Source: Modestobacter altitudinis (GTDB lineage: Bacteria > Actinomycetota > Actinomycetes > Mycobacteriales > Geodermatophilaceae). From it: a DNA stretch of 33,783 bases. The notes below the pieces were generated by a model. It was not told where the DNA came from and did no database searches. It saw only the letters and a list, made by a program, of their open reading frames with translations. The position numbers and the translations under genes were made by a program. Of this stretch, positions 8,224-15,335 are shown piece by piece (positions within the stretch are counted from its first letter, which is position 1; every line of letters begins with the position of its first letter). Location of the stretch: the NCBI RefSeq assembly GCF_005930475.1, contig NZ_SJEW01000056.1, positions 1-33,783 of the forward strand. The letters run 5' to 3'.

Positions 8224-8245
8224 CGCCGAAGGCGTGCCTTTGGCG
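8224..8245. repeat. 22-bp palindromic repeat, copy 3
   Basis: CGCCGAAGGCG followed by TGCCTTTGGCG, 10 bases before the end of the LLM oxidoreductase gene (stop at 8256). As a GC-rich dyad directly downstream of that gene it may also serve as its terminator. Confidence 0.75.
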
Positions 8246-8255
8246 GATCGCGGGG

Positions 8256-9245
8256 TCAGAGGCGGGGGAGGACCTGCTGGCCGAGGACGGCGACCGCGGC
8301 GACCGGGTCGGGGCCGAGCGGGGGGCCGAAGGAGAGGTGGGTGGCGCCCTGCTCCTGCAGCCAGCGGCAGCGGCGCACCACCTCGTCGGCGTCCCCGGCG
8401 ATGCCCAGCCGCAGCATCGCGGGGGTGACCAGGTCGGTGGCCCGCTCCGGCTCGCCGGCGGACAGCGCCGCCTGGATGTCGGCGAAGTCCTCGACCGCCA
8501 GCCCGGCCCGGGACAGCAGGTACGGGGAGAAGGAGGCGCCGTAGTAGGCGATCTTCTCCGCCAGGGCCCGTTCGGCGCGGGCGCCGTCGTCGTCGACCGC
8601 CACCCAGAAGGCGGCGGCGACGTCGACCTCCGCCGGGTCGCGGCCGGCGTCGCGGGCACCGGCGTGCACCAGGTCGCGGGCGACCGGGAAGTGCTCGGGC
8701 GGGTAGAGCAGCGGCAGCACGCCCTCGGCCTCGGCGCCGGACATCTGCAGCATCTTCGGGCTCATCGCGCCCACGTAGACCGGGGCCGGCGCGCCCAGCG
8801 GGAAGCGCAGGTGGGCCTCGGGCGTCCACGCCTCCCCGGTGCCGGGGACGTCGGAGGGCCGGTCGCCGCGGCTCAGCGCGCGCACCGCCCGGACGGCCTC
8901 CCGGGTGCGGGTCAGCGGCAGCGGCCGCGGGATGCCGGCCCAGCCGAGGAACTCCTCGGCGCCGGCCGCCAGCCCGAGCAGGAACCGGCCGCCGGACACC
9001 TCCTGCAGGGTCGCGGCGAGCATCGCCAGCTCGGCGGGGTGCACCGAGTACGGGTTCATGATCCCGATGCCCAGGCCGATCCGGGAGGTGCGGGTGGCCG
9101 CGGCGGTCACCATCACCGGTGCCGAGCGCAGGAACAGGTCGTCGGAGACCCACACCTGGTCGAACCCGAGCGCCTCGGCGGCCACCACCAGCTCGACGTA
9201 CTCCGCCACCGGCAGGTCGTTGTTCAAGCGCAGGCTGGTCGTCAC
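8256..9245 (-). CDS. LLM-class flavin/F420-dependent oxidoreductase
   Basis: A 329-residue luciferase-like monooxygenase-family TIM barrel. It shows AAEALGFDQVWVSDDLF near the N terminus, ATRTSRIGLGIGIMNPYSVHP (the conserved strand-3/4 region), GGRFLLGLAAGAEEFL, and PVYVGAMSPKMLQMSG. Such enzymes use FMN or coenzyme F420; the MSPKMLQ stretch resembles the F420-dependent reductase subgroup, but the cofactor is inferred. The GTG start at 9245 overlaps the stop of the RidA-like gene as GTGA, so the two are translationally coupled. The substrate is unknown. Confidence 0.88.
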   Translation of the reverse strand: MTTSLRLNNDLPVAEYVELVVAAEALGFDQVWVSDDLFLRSAPVMVTAAATRTSRIGLGIGIMNPYSVHPAELAMLAATLQEVSGGRFLLGLAAGAEEFLGWAGIPRPLPLTRTREAVRAVRALSRGDRPSDVPGTGEAWTPEAHLRFPLGAPAPVYVGAMSPKMLQMSGAEAEGVLPLLYPPEHFPVARDLVHAGARDAGRDPAEVDVAAAFWVAVDDDGARAERALAEKIAYYGASFSPYLLSRAGLAVEDFADIQAALSAGEPERATDLVTPAMLRLGIAGDADEVVRRCRWLQEQGATHLSFGPPLGPDPVAAVAVLGQQVLPRL

Positions 9246-9640
9246 GAGGAGGCCCCGGTGCACGCGTCCAGCTCCACCTCGACGAGGAACCCCTCGCCGA
9301 TCAGCCCGGCCACGAACAGCGTGGTGTTGGCCGGGGAGACCGCGCCGAGCACCTCGGCGTGGGCACGCGCGGCGCCCTCCCAGTCGGCTCCCGGGGCGAG
9401 CAGCAGCCGGGTGCGCAGCACCTGGTCGAGGCCGGCGCCGAGCGCCCCGGCCGCGGCGACCGCCCGTCGCAGCGCGGCACCGGCCTGGGCGTGGGTGTCC
9501 CCGGGGTGCGCCGCCGTCCCGTCCGGGCCGGTGTCGGTCGTGCCGCTGACGGCGATGCAGCAGCCGGCGCGGGCCGCCCGGCTGTAGCCCGCGGACGCCT
9601 CCCACCCGGTGCCGTCGGTGACCCGCTGGAGCTCTGCCAC
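9242..9640 (-). CDS. RidA-family protein lacking the catalytic arginine
   Basis: A 132-residue Rid (YjgF/YER057c/UK114) protein of normal length, with the family core GAVSPANTTLFVAGL near the C terminus. Canonical RidA imine/enamine deaminases have an Arg (Arg105 in E. coli, in VARLP) that binds substrate carboxylate. The aligned position here reads VAGLI, i.e. Gly, with one extra residue after it. Known arginine-less Rid subfamilies lack or change this activity, so deamination should not be assumed. The start is the GTG at 9640 after AGGAAGAGG. The stop overlaps the LLM oxidoreductase start (GTGA), implying a joint pathway. A -10-like TACGGT lies at 9674-9679 on this strand. Confidence 0.85.
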   Translation of the reverse strand: MAELQRVTDGTGWEASAGYSRAARAGCCIAVSGTTDTGPDGTAAHPGDTHAQAGAALRRAVAAAGALGAGLDQVLRTRLLLAPGADWEGAARAHAEVLGAVSPANTTLFVAGLIGEGFLVEVELDACTGASS

Positions 9641-9827
9641 GTGCCCTCTTCCTGCCCGACGACGGTGCCGCTCACCGTAGTGATCAGCACCGCCGGGCAT
9701 TCCCGCCGGCGCGGTGAGATGCCTCGCGGGTAGGACGGCGACGGCCGGGGTAGGTCGCAGACCAGGCCGGTCGCGCCCGCAGGCTCGCGCGCCGCCCCTC
9801 ATCCGTCCCACCTCTGGAGGACCCCGC

Positions 9828-10664
9828 ATGGCCACCGTGCCCACGATCACCCTGAACAACGGCATCGAGATCCCGCAGCTCGGCTTCGGCGTCTACCAGG
9901 TCCCGCCGGAGGACACCGCGGACGCCGTGCAGGCCGCGCTCGAGGTCGGCTACCGGCACATCGACACCGCCGAGATGTACGGCAACGAGAAGGGCGTCGG
10001 CGAGGGCATCCGCGCCTCCGGCGTCCCGCGCGAGGAGGTCTTCGTGACCTCCAAGCTCAACAACGGCTTCCACGCCCACGACGCCGCGCTGAAGGCCTTC
10101 GACGGCACGCTCGAGGCGCTGGGCTCGGACTACGTCGACCTGTTCCTCATCCACTGGCCGCTGCCGGGGATCGACGTCGACTACGTCGAGACCTGGAAGG
10201 CGCTGGAGGAGATCTACCGCTCCGGACGGGCCAAGTCGATCGGTGTCTCGAACTTCAACGCGCACCACCTGCGCAAGCTCTTCGGCCAGACCGAGATCCG
10301 CCCCGCGGTGAACCAGATCGAGGTGCACCCCTACCTCGCCCAGGACGAGCTGCGGGCCTTCGACGCCGACCACGAGATCGCCACCGAGGCCTGGTCGCCG
10401 ATCGCCCAGGGCAAGGTGCTGGACGACCCGACGATCCTCCGCGTGGCCGAGCGCCACGGCAAGACCGCCTCGCAGGTGACCCTGCGCTGGCACGTCCAGC
10501 GGGGCGACATCGTGTTCCCGAAGTCGGTCACCCGCAGCCGGGTCGAGGAGAACTTCGACATCTTCGGCTTCGAGCTCTCCGAGGACGACTTGCGCGAGAT
10601 CACCGGGCTGGACCGCAACGAGCGCACCGGCCCCGACCCGGACACGTTCAACTACATCCCGTGA
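9828..10664 (+). CDS. aldo/keto reductase
   Basis: A 278-residue NADPH-dependent aldo/keto reductase of the AKR5-like (2,5-diketo-D-gluconate reductase type) group. The catalytic tetrad is visible: Asp46 and Tyr51 in HIDTAEMYGNE, Lys76 in TSKLNNG, and His109 in FLIHWPLP. The nucleotide-binding segment FPKSVTRSRVEENFDIF is near the C terminus. It reduces aldehydes or ketones; the physiological substrate is unknown. The ATG at 9828 has GGAGG 7 bases upstream. It appears to be a single-gene unit with a strong terminator hairpin downstream. Confidence 0.92.
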   Translation: MATVPTITLNNGIEIPQLGFGVYQVPPEDTADAVQAALEVGYRHIDTAEMYGNEKGVGEGIRASGVPREEVFVTSKLNNGFHAHDAALKAFDGTLEALGSDYVDLFLIHWPLPGIDVDYVETWKALEEIYRSGRAKSIGVSNFNAHHLRKLFGQTEIRPAVNQIEVHPYLAQDELRAFDADHEIATEAWSPIAQGKVLDDPTILRVAERHGKTASQVTLRWHVQRGDIVFPKSVTRSRVEENFDIFGFELSEDDLREITGLDRNERTGPDPDTFNYIP

Positions 10665-10694
10665 TCGAGAGGCTCCGTCATCCGGGGCACCGCA

Positions 10695-10726
10695 GCGGCC
10701 GTCGTCCTCCCCGGGACGGCGGCCGC
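10695..10726. terminator. bidirectional hairpin terminator
   Basis: A 13-bp stem (GCGGCCGTCGTCC pairing with GGACGGCGGCCGC, one G-T wobble) with a 6-base loop. It is placed between the convergent aldo/keto reductase and GntR genes. There is no U-tract, as is usual for actinobacterial hairpin terminators. Confidence 0.7.
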
Positions 10727-10734
10727 TCGCCGGT

Positions 10735-11121
10735 TCAGGACGTCGTGGGCTGGTGGACCAGGGCGGCGCGCACGATGGCGAGCACCGTCTCCGGGTCGAC
10801 GCCGTCCGCGCGTGCGGTCCGCGCCAGGACGGCGGCCGCCTCGCGCACCCGCTCCTCGCCGACGGGCCGGGCGCCGGGGCCGGCGGTGACGACCGTGCCG
10901 GTGCGCCGCCGGCTCGCCACCAGCCCCGACGCCTCGAGCTCGGCGTAGGCGCGGGCCACGGTGCCCGGGGCCACGCCCAGGTCGGCGGCGAGCGCCCGCA
11001 TGGTCGGCAGCCGCGCCCCGTCGGGCAGCAGCCCGCTCTGCACGTAGGCCGCGATCTGGCCGCGGATCTGCTCGTAGGGCGGGGTCGCCGCCTTCACGTC
11101 GACCGTGATGTCCAGCGCCAT
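10735..11121 (-). CDS. GntR-family (YtrA-like) transcriptional regulator
   Basis: A 128-residue short GntR protein. The winged helix-turn-helix runs about residues 10-80 (PPYEQIRGQIAAYVQSG ... LPTMRALAADLGVAPGTVARAYAELEASGLV). Only a short helical tail follows, as in the YtrA subgroup, which lacks a large effector domain and usually controls adjacent membrane transport genes. It starts (ATG 11121) 5 bases after the stop of the upstream membrane protein gene, so it is the second gene of that operon. The dyad at 12028-12049 in front of the operon is its likely operator, giving autoregulation (inference). Confidence 0.9.
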   Translation of the reverse strand: MALDITVDVKAATPPYEQIRGQIAAYVQSGLLPDGARLPTMRALAADLGVAPGTVARAYAELEASGLVASRRRTGTVVTAGPGARPVGEERVREAAAVLARTARADGVDPETVLAIVRAALVHQPTTS

Positions 11122-11126
11122 CGTGG

Positions 11127-12008
11127 TCAGGCCGGCACCTGCTGGTCGGCCGGGACGCCGGGTGCCCGGACGCAGAGCACGACGAGGCCGGCCAGCAGTC
11201 CGGCCAGGCCGCAACCGAATAACACCAGCCCGAGCACGGCCAGCGCCTGCGGGCCGACGTTGCCGGCCACGCTGCGGGTGGACATGCCCGCCACCAGCAC
11301 CAGCCCGCTGGTCGTGACCAGGGCGGAGCCGACAGCGCCACGCAGCACCCGGTGCGCGGACGCCCGTCGCAGGGCCGACTCCGCCCGCTCGTCGGTCGTG
11401 ACGACCGCGGCCCGGGTGGCGACGACTCGCAGGGCGCCGATGGTCAACGCGGTGAGCGCGAGGAGGCCGAGCGCTGCCGGGCCACCGTAGGTCCACCCGG
11501 GGAAGGGGCTGGCGGTCCCGGTCAGCATGCCGTCCGCGCTGCGGAGGGACACGCTGCGGCCGTCGTCCTCGGCGAGCACGGCGCCCAGGACGAGGGTGAC
11601 GGCCGCGCCGACGACGGTGCCGCCGGCCAGCCGGACGAGCCACCGCGGTGCCGCGTCGAGCAGCCCGCGCCGGACCAGCCGGGCACGGCGGAGCGGACCC
11701 TGCGGACGGGGCCAGGTCAGCTCGCCCAGGGCCAGGACGGCGGTGTGCACCACGCCGAAGGTGACCGGGACCAGCAGTGCCGCGATCCCGAGGCTCGCCG
11801 GCCCGTCGCCGGTGAACGGAGAGGTGGCCCCGGCGGCGAGGGCGGCGGCGGCAGCCACCACGACTGCGGTGAGCGCCGTCCACGAGGCGTGCTGGCGGGC
11901 GGCCGCCACGGTCGCCTCCGCGCTGGGCGGCACCCGTCGGGTGAGCACGGCGCCGACGGTCACCGCCGCCGCCAGGACCACCACGAGCAGCAGGGGCAGC
12001 AGCGCCAC
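11127..12008 (-). CDS. multi-pass membrane protein cotranscribed with a GntR regulator
   Basis: A 293-residue integral membrane protein with about six hydrophobic segments: residues 2-22, about 43-60, 72-92, then a middle pair around 128-145 and 175-195, and two C-terminal segments rich in Leu/Gly/Val. It is preceded by GGAGG 6 bases before the GTG at 12008. I do not recognise an enzyme motif. The arrangement (membrane protein plus YtrA-like GntR) recalls systems in which the regulator controls a membrane component involved in envelope stress or transport, but no ABC ATPase is present. Confidence 0.8.
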   Translation of the reverse strand: MALLPLLLVVVLAAAVTVGAVLTRRVPPSAEATVAAARQHASWTALTAVVVAAAAALAAGATSPFTGDGPASLGIAALLVPVTFGVVHTAVLALGELTWPRPQGPLRRARLVRRGLLDAAPRWLVRLAGGTVVGAAVTLVLGAVLAEDDGRSVSLRSADGMLTGTASPFPGWTYGGPAALGLLALTALTIGALRVVATRAAVVTTDERAESALRRASAHRVLRGAVGSALVTTSGLVLVAGMSTRSVAGNVGPQALAVLGLVLFGCGLAGLLAGLVVLCVRAPGVPADQQVPA

Positions 12009-12027
12009 GACGACCTCCGCATGTTCA

Positions 12028-12049
12028 TTGCATCAAGGGATTGACACAA
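12028..12049. promoter_or_regulatory. putative GntR operator
   Basis: On the operon strand the half-sites TTGTGTCAA and TTGATGCAA flank a 4-base spacer, a dyad TTGNNTCAA-N4-TTGANNCAA. It begins 20 bases upstream of the GTG of the membrane protein/GntR operon and would overlap its promoter region (a possible -35 TTGTGT at 12044-12049). The size and placement fit a dimeric GntR regulator. Binding is inferred. Confidence 0.6.
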
Positions 12050-12091
12050 TGGCGCACCGGTCGTTGCGGTGCAAGCACCAGGGGGTCGGGG

Positions 12092-12910
12092 TCACTCGGT
12101 GGTGACGAAGTCGATGAGCTCCTCGACCCGACCGATCAGCGTGGGCTCCAGGTCGGTCCAGGTGCTGACCCGGGCGAGGATCCGCTGCGCCCACACGTAG
12201 CCGGTGTCGTCCTCCCAGCCCAGCCGGCGGCAGACACCGGCCTTCCAGTCCTCACCCCTGGGCACCGTCGGCCACGCCGTGATCCCGACGACGGAGGGCT
12301 TGACCGCCTGCCAGATGTCGATGAACGGGTGGCCGACCACGAGCGCGTGCGCCCCGGTGACCTGAGCAGCGATGCGGGTCTCCTTGGAGCCGGTCACCAG
12401 GTGGTCGACGAGGACGCCGAGCCGGCGGCCCGCCGAGGGCCGGAACTCCCGCACGATCCCCGGCAGGTCGTCCACGCCGTGCAGCGGCTCGACGACGACG
12501 CCCTCGATCCGCAGGTCGTGGCCCCAGACCTTCTCCACCAGCTCGGCGTCGTGCTTGCCCTCGACGTAGATGCGGCCCTCGCGAGCGACCCGGGCGCGGG
12601 CGCCGACGACGTAGGTCGACCCCGACGCACTGCGCTGCGGGCCGGAGGGGGCGTTCTGCTTCGGCCGCACCAGCACGACCGGCCGGCCGTCGACCCAGAA
12701 GCCGGGGCCGAGCGGGTAGGCGCGGACCTTCCCGAAACGGTCCTCCAGGTGGACGACGTCCTTCTCGCAGCGCACCACGGCCCCGACGAACCCGCTGCTG
12801 GGGTCCTCCACGACGACGTCCTTGAGCGCCTCCACCTCGGGTGAGGGCTTCTTCTGGGTGCGCGGGTGGACCAGGTCGTCGTACGGCGAACGAGGAGGCA
12901 CGTCCTCCAT
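12092..12910 (-). CDS. DUF3097 family protein
   Basis: About 272 residues, close to the usual length of this actinobacterial family. The conserved blocks are all present: GFVGAVVRCEKDVVHLEDRFGK, ARVAREGRIYVEGKHDAELVEKVWG, EGVVVEPLHGVDDLPGIV, RLGVLVDHLVTGSKE, HALVVGHPFIDIWQAVKP, and VEELIDFV at the C terminus. The pattern of VEGxxD followed by LVDH resembles a Toprim-like acidic centre, suggesting nucleic-acid metabolism, but no function is established. The ATG at 12910 (MEDVPPRSPYDD) is chosen by family N-terminus. No good ribosome-binding site is seen and upstream GTG codons are possible. Confidence 0.82.
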   Translation of the reverse strand: MEDVPPRSPYDDLVHPRTQKKPSPEVEALKDVVVEDPSSGFVGAVVRCEKDVVHLEDRFGKVRAYPLGPGFWVDGRPVVLVRPKQNAPSGPQRSASGSTYVVGARARVAREGRIYVEGKHDAELVEKVWGHDLRIEGVVVEPLHGVDDLPGIVREFRPSAGRRLGVLVDHLVTGSKETRIAAQVTGAHALVVGHPFIDIWQAVKPSVVGITAWPTVPRGEDWKAGVCRRLGWEDDTGYVWAQRILARVSTWTDLEPTLIGRVEELIDFVTTE

Positions 12911-13109
12911 GCTCAGGTCGAGGAGCGCCCGCGGCGGTCGCGACACGCCCGGGCTGCACAGGCGTTGTTCGGTCCCGGCGTGTCGGACCGGTCCGTCCCG
13001 GCGGCGTGTCCGTCCCAGAAGCCCCCTCTGACCTGCGGCTTCGGGACGGGCGGGGGCGACCGGGCCGCGCACGACCATCACACAGGGTCAGATCGATCAT
13101 GAACGGGCC

Positions 13110-13134
13110 GTTTCCGGATCAGCTCGAGGGGCAT
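13110..13134 (+). promoter_or_regulatory. SigB/SigF-type stress promoter
   Basis: GTTTCC at 13110-13115 and GGGCAT at 13129-13134, a close match to the alternative sigma consensus GTTT-N15-GGGTAT (15 bases between GTTT and GGGCAT). The ATG of the PRC-barrel/DUF2382 gene lies about 40 bases beyond the predicted start site, with its own ribosome-binding site. This family is often stress-induced, which fits. The surrounding 270-base gap (12911-13181) holds no other recognisable feature. Confidence 0.5.
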
Positions 13135-13181
13135 GAGTCGGACCGAGCCACATCAAGATCCCCCGAGCCAAGGAGTGGAAC

Positions 13182-14066
13182 ATGATCGGCACCGACACCC
13201 TCGATCGTGTGATCGGCGCAGACGTCTACGACGCTGACGGCACGAAGATCGGCACCGCTTCCGAGGTCTTCCTCGACGACCAGTCCGGCAACCCCGAGTG
13301 GGTCACCGTGAAGACCGGCCTGTTCGGCACGAAGGAGACCTTCGTCCCGATCCGTGAGGCGGACATGACCGGCGACGGGCTCCGCGTACCGGTGACCAAG
13401 GCCCAGGTCAAGGACGCCCCGAAGATCGACACCGACGGCCACCTCTCCCCGGACGAGGAGCAGGAGCTGTACCGCTACTACGGCGTGGGCGGGACCGGGC
13501 AGCACAGCGACGTCCAGTCCACCACGACCGACACGTCGCGGACGACGACCAACACCGGCATGGGCGCAGGCGTCACCGACGAGGTCGGCGACACCACGGC
13601 GAACACCACCGCCGGCTACACCGACACCGACGTCAACCGCCACGGCACCAAGGGCCACGACACCTCCGGCCCGACCACCGATGACGCCATGACGCTCTCC
13701 GAGGAGCGCGTCAACGTCGGCACCCAGCAGGTCGAGGCAGGCCGGGCGCGGCTGCGCAAGTACGTCGTCACGGAGAACGTGAGCCAGACCGTCCCCGTCT
13801 CGCACGAGGAGGTCCGCGTCCAGCGCGAACCCATCACCGACGCCAACGTCGGCAACGCCATGGACGGGCCGGCCATCTCCGAGGAGGAGCACGAGGTGAC
13901 GCTGCACGCCGAGCGTCCCGTCGTGGAGAAGGAGGCCGTGCCGGTCGAGCGCGTGCGCCTGGACACCGAGACCGTCACCGAGCAGGTGCAGGTCAACGAG
14001 CAGGTGCGCAAGGAGCAGGTCGACACCGACGGCATCACCGGTACGACCGGCGACGACCGCCGCTGA
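13182..14066 (+). CDS. PRC-barrel and DUF2382 domain stress protein
   Basis: A 294-residue cytoplasmic protein. Residues 1 to about 85 form a PRC-barrel (VIGADVYDADGTKIGTASEVFLDD ... FVPIREADMTGDGLRVP). A low-complexity linker of about 80 residues rich in Thr, Asp and Gly follows. The C-terminal DUF2382 domain (about 168-285) has its typical EERVNVGTQQVEAGRARLRK start and repeated charged strands ending in EQVQVNEQVRKEQVD. PRC-barrel/DUF2382 proteins are common in desiccation- and radiation-tolerant actinobacteria and deinococci; their molecular role is not known. The ATG at 13182 has GGAGTGG upstream. It is a single-gene unit with a hairpin terminator at 14102-14133 and a SigB/SigF-like promoter. 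Confidence 0.93.
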   Translation: MIGTDTLDRVIGADVYDADGTKIGTASEVFLDDQSGNPEWVTVKTGLFGTKETFVPIREADMTGDGLRVPVTKAQVKDAPKIDTDGHLSPDEEQELYRYYGVGGTGQHSDVQSTTTDTSRTTTNTGMGAGVTDEVGDTTANTTAGYTDTDVNRHGTKGHDTSGPTTDDAMTLSEERVNVGTQQVEAGRARLRKYVVTENVSQTVPVSHEEVRVQREPITDANVGNAMDGPAISEEEHEVTLHAERPVVEKEAVPVERVRLDTETVTEQVQVNEQVRKEQVDTDGITGTTGDDRR

Positions 14067-14101
14067 CCCACCGCACCAGCTGATCCACCGCAGGGCCCGC
14101 C

Positions 14102-14133
14102 AGCGCCCGTCCCGGCCGTTCGGGGCGGGCGCT
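14102..14133 (+). terminator. hairpin terminator after the PRC-barrel gene
   Basis: AGCGCCCGTCCC pairs with GGGGCGGGCGCT (12-bp stem, one G-T wobble) around an 8-base loop, 36 bases after the stop codon. No U-tract. Confidence 0.65.
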
Positions 14134-14172
14134 GTGCTGTGCGCGGTCAGTTGCCGCCGGATGACGCCGTGA

Positions 14173-14178
14173 CAGATT
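14173..14178 (+). promoter_or_regulatory. weak leaderless-type -10 box of the FAD oxidoreductase
   Basis: CAGATT lies 6 bases before the ATG at 14185. It matches TANNNT at all but the first base and has the spacing of a leaderless start. There is no other room for a leader after the preceding terminator. Confidence 0.3.
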
Positions 14179-14184
14179 GGCGGC

Positions 14185-15319
14185 ATGGCTGCAGCGCAGG
14201 GCGTCGTCGTGGTCGGGGCCGGCATCGTCGGGGCCACGGCGGCCTGGCAGCTGGCCCGTCGCGGCGTCCGCGTCGACCTGGTCGACTCCGGCGAGACGGG
14301 CCCCGCGACGGCGGCCGGGGCGGGCATCGTCCAGCCCTGGCGTCCGGCGGCCACCGGACGCCAGGGCCGGGTACAGCGACCTCGCCGGGGCGACCTACCC
14401 GCAGCTGGCGGCCGGGCTGGCCGCCGAGTCGGGGCAGGACCCGAGCTACGCCGCCGTCGGCGGGCTGACGGTCAGCCGGGACGTCTCCGGGCTGCGGGAC
14501 ATGGCCGCGGCGCTGGAGTCCGTCCGGGACAGCCGTGGCTGGACCGGCCTCGGCGCGGTGGAGCTGCTCGCGCCCGGTCGGGCCACCGAGCGCTTCCCGG
14601 TCCTGGACCCCGGGTTCGCCGCCGTCTGGACCGGCGGCGTCGGCCGGGTCGACGGCCGGCTGTTCCGGGACGCCGCGCTGGTCGCGGCCGAGCGCGCCGG
14701 CGCGGTCCGGCACAGCGGGCGCGCCGAGCTGGTGCGCGACGGCGACGGGGTGCGCGGCGTCCGGGTGGACGGCCAGGTCGTCTTGGACGGGGACGCCGTC
14801 GTCCTGGCGGCCGGCGCCTGGTCGACGGAGCTGTGCGCGCCGCTGGGCCTGCGGCTGGGGCTCGGGCCGGTGCGCGGGCAGATCGTGCACGTCGAGCTGC
14901 CCGGTCGGGAGACCGCGGGGTGGCCGACGGTGATGACCCTGGGCGAGGAGCACGGCCACCACTACGCGCTCGCCTTCCCCGGCGGCCGGGTCGTGGTGGG
15001 CGCCACCCGCGAGCCCGGCGCGGGGTTCGACTCCCGGGTGACAGTCGCCGGTCAGCGCCAGGTGCTCGACGCCGCGCTCACCCTCGCGCCGGGCCTCACC
15101 GACGCGACGGTCCTGGAGACCCGGGTGGGCTTCCGGCCGGTCAGCGCCGACGGGTACCCGCTGCTGGGCGCCGTCCCCGGGCTGGCCGGGCTGGTGGTGG
15201 CCACCGGGCTGGGCGCCAACGGCCTCACCTACGGTCCGCTCACCGGCGTCCTCGCCGCCGGTCTCGCCCTCGGCGAGCGGCCGCCCTTCGACCTCACCCC
15301 CTTCCGCCCGGGCCGCTGA
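14185..15319 (+). pseudogene. FAD-dependent (DAO-type) oxidoreductase, frameshifted
   Basis: A D-amino-acid-oxidase-like flavoprotein split between two frames. The frame from the ATG at 14185 gives the dinucleotide-binding start (VVVVGAGIVGATAAWQLARR ... VDLVDSGETGPATAAGAGIV) up to about 14340. From about 14365 the homologous sequence continues in the +1 frame (GYSDLAGATYPQLAAGL ...) to the stop at 15319. The second part includes the substrate domain and the C-terminal FAD motif (ETRVGFRPVSADGYPLLG, then ATGLGANGLTYGP). The break coincides with a perfect 10-bp hairpin at 14338-14363. If intact, the enzyme would be about 375 residues. It is either a genuine pseudogene or an assembly error at the hairpin. 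The rest has no other lesion and healthy codon use, which favours error or a very recent mutation. Confidence 0.8.
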
Positions 15320-15335
15320 GGGGGCCGGGGCACCC

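Noticed and set aside
8256-9640. Rut pyrimidine-degradation operon
   Set aside because: Only a RidA-like and an LLM protein are present, the RidA lacks the key Arg, and no rutB, rutD, rutE, rutF or rutG homologues are nearby.
9729-9754. Two GGGTAG boxes that resemble SigB-type -10 elements upstream of the aldo/keto reductase
   Set aside because: No GTTT-type -35 lies at the required distance, and both are more than 70 bases from the start codon.
12041-12046. Consensus TTGACA on the plus strand
   Set aside because: No plus-strand gene follows, since DUF3097 is on the minus strand. The bases are part of the GntR dyad read on the other strand.
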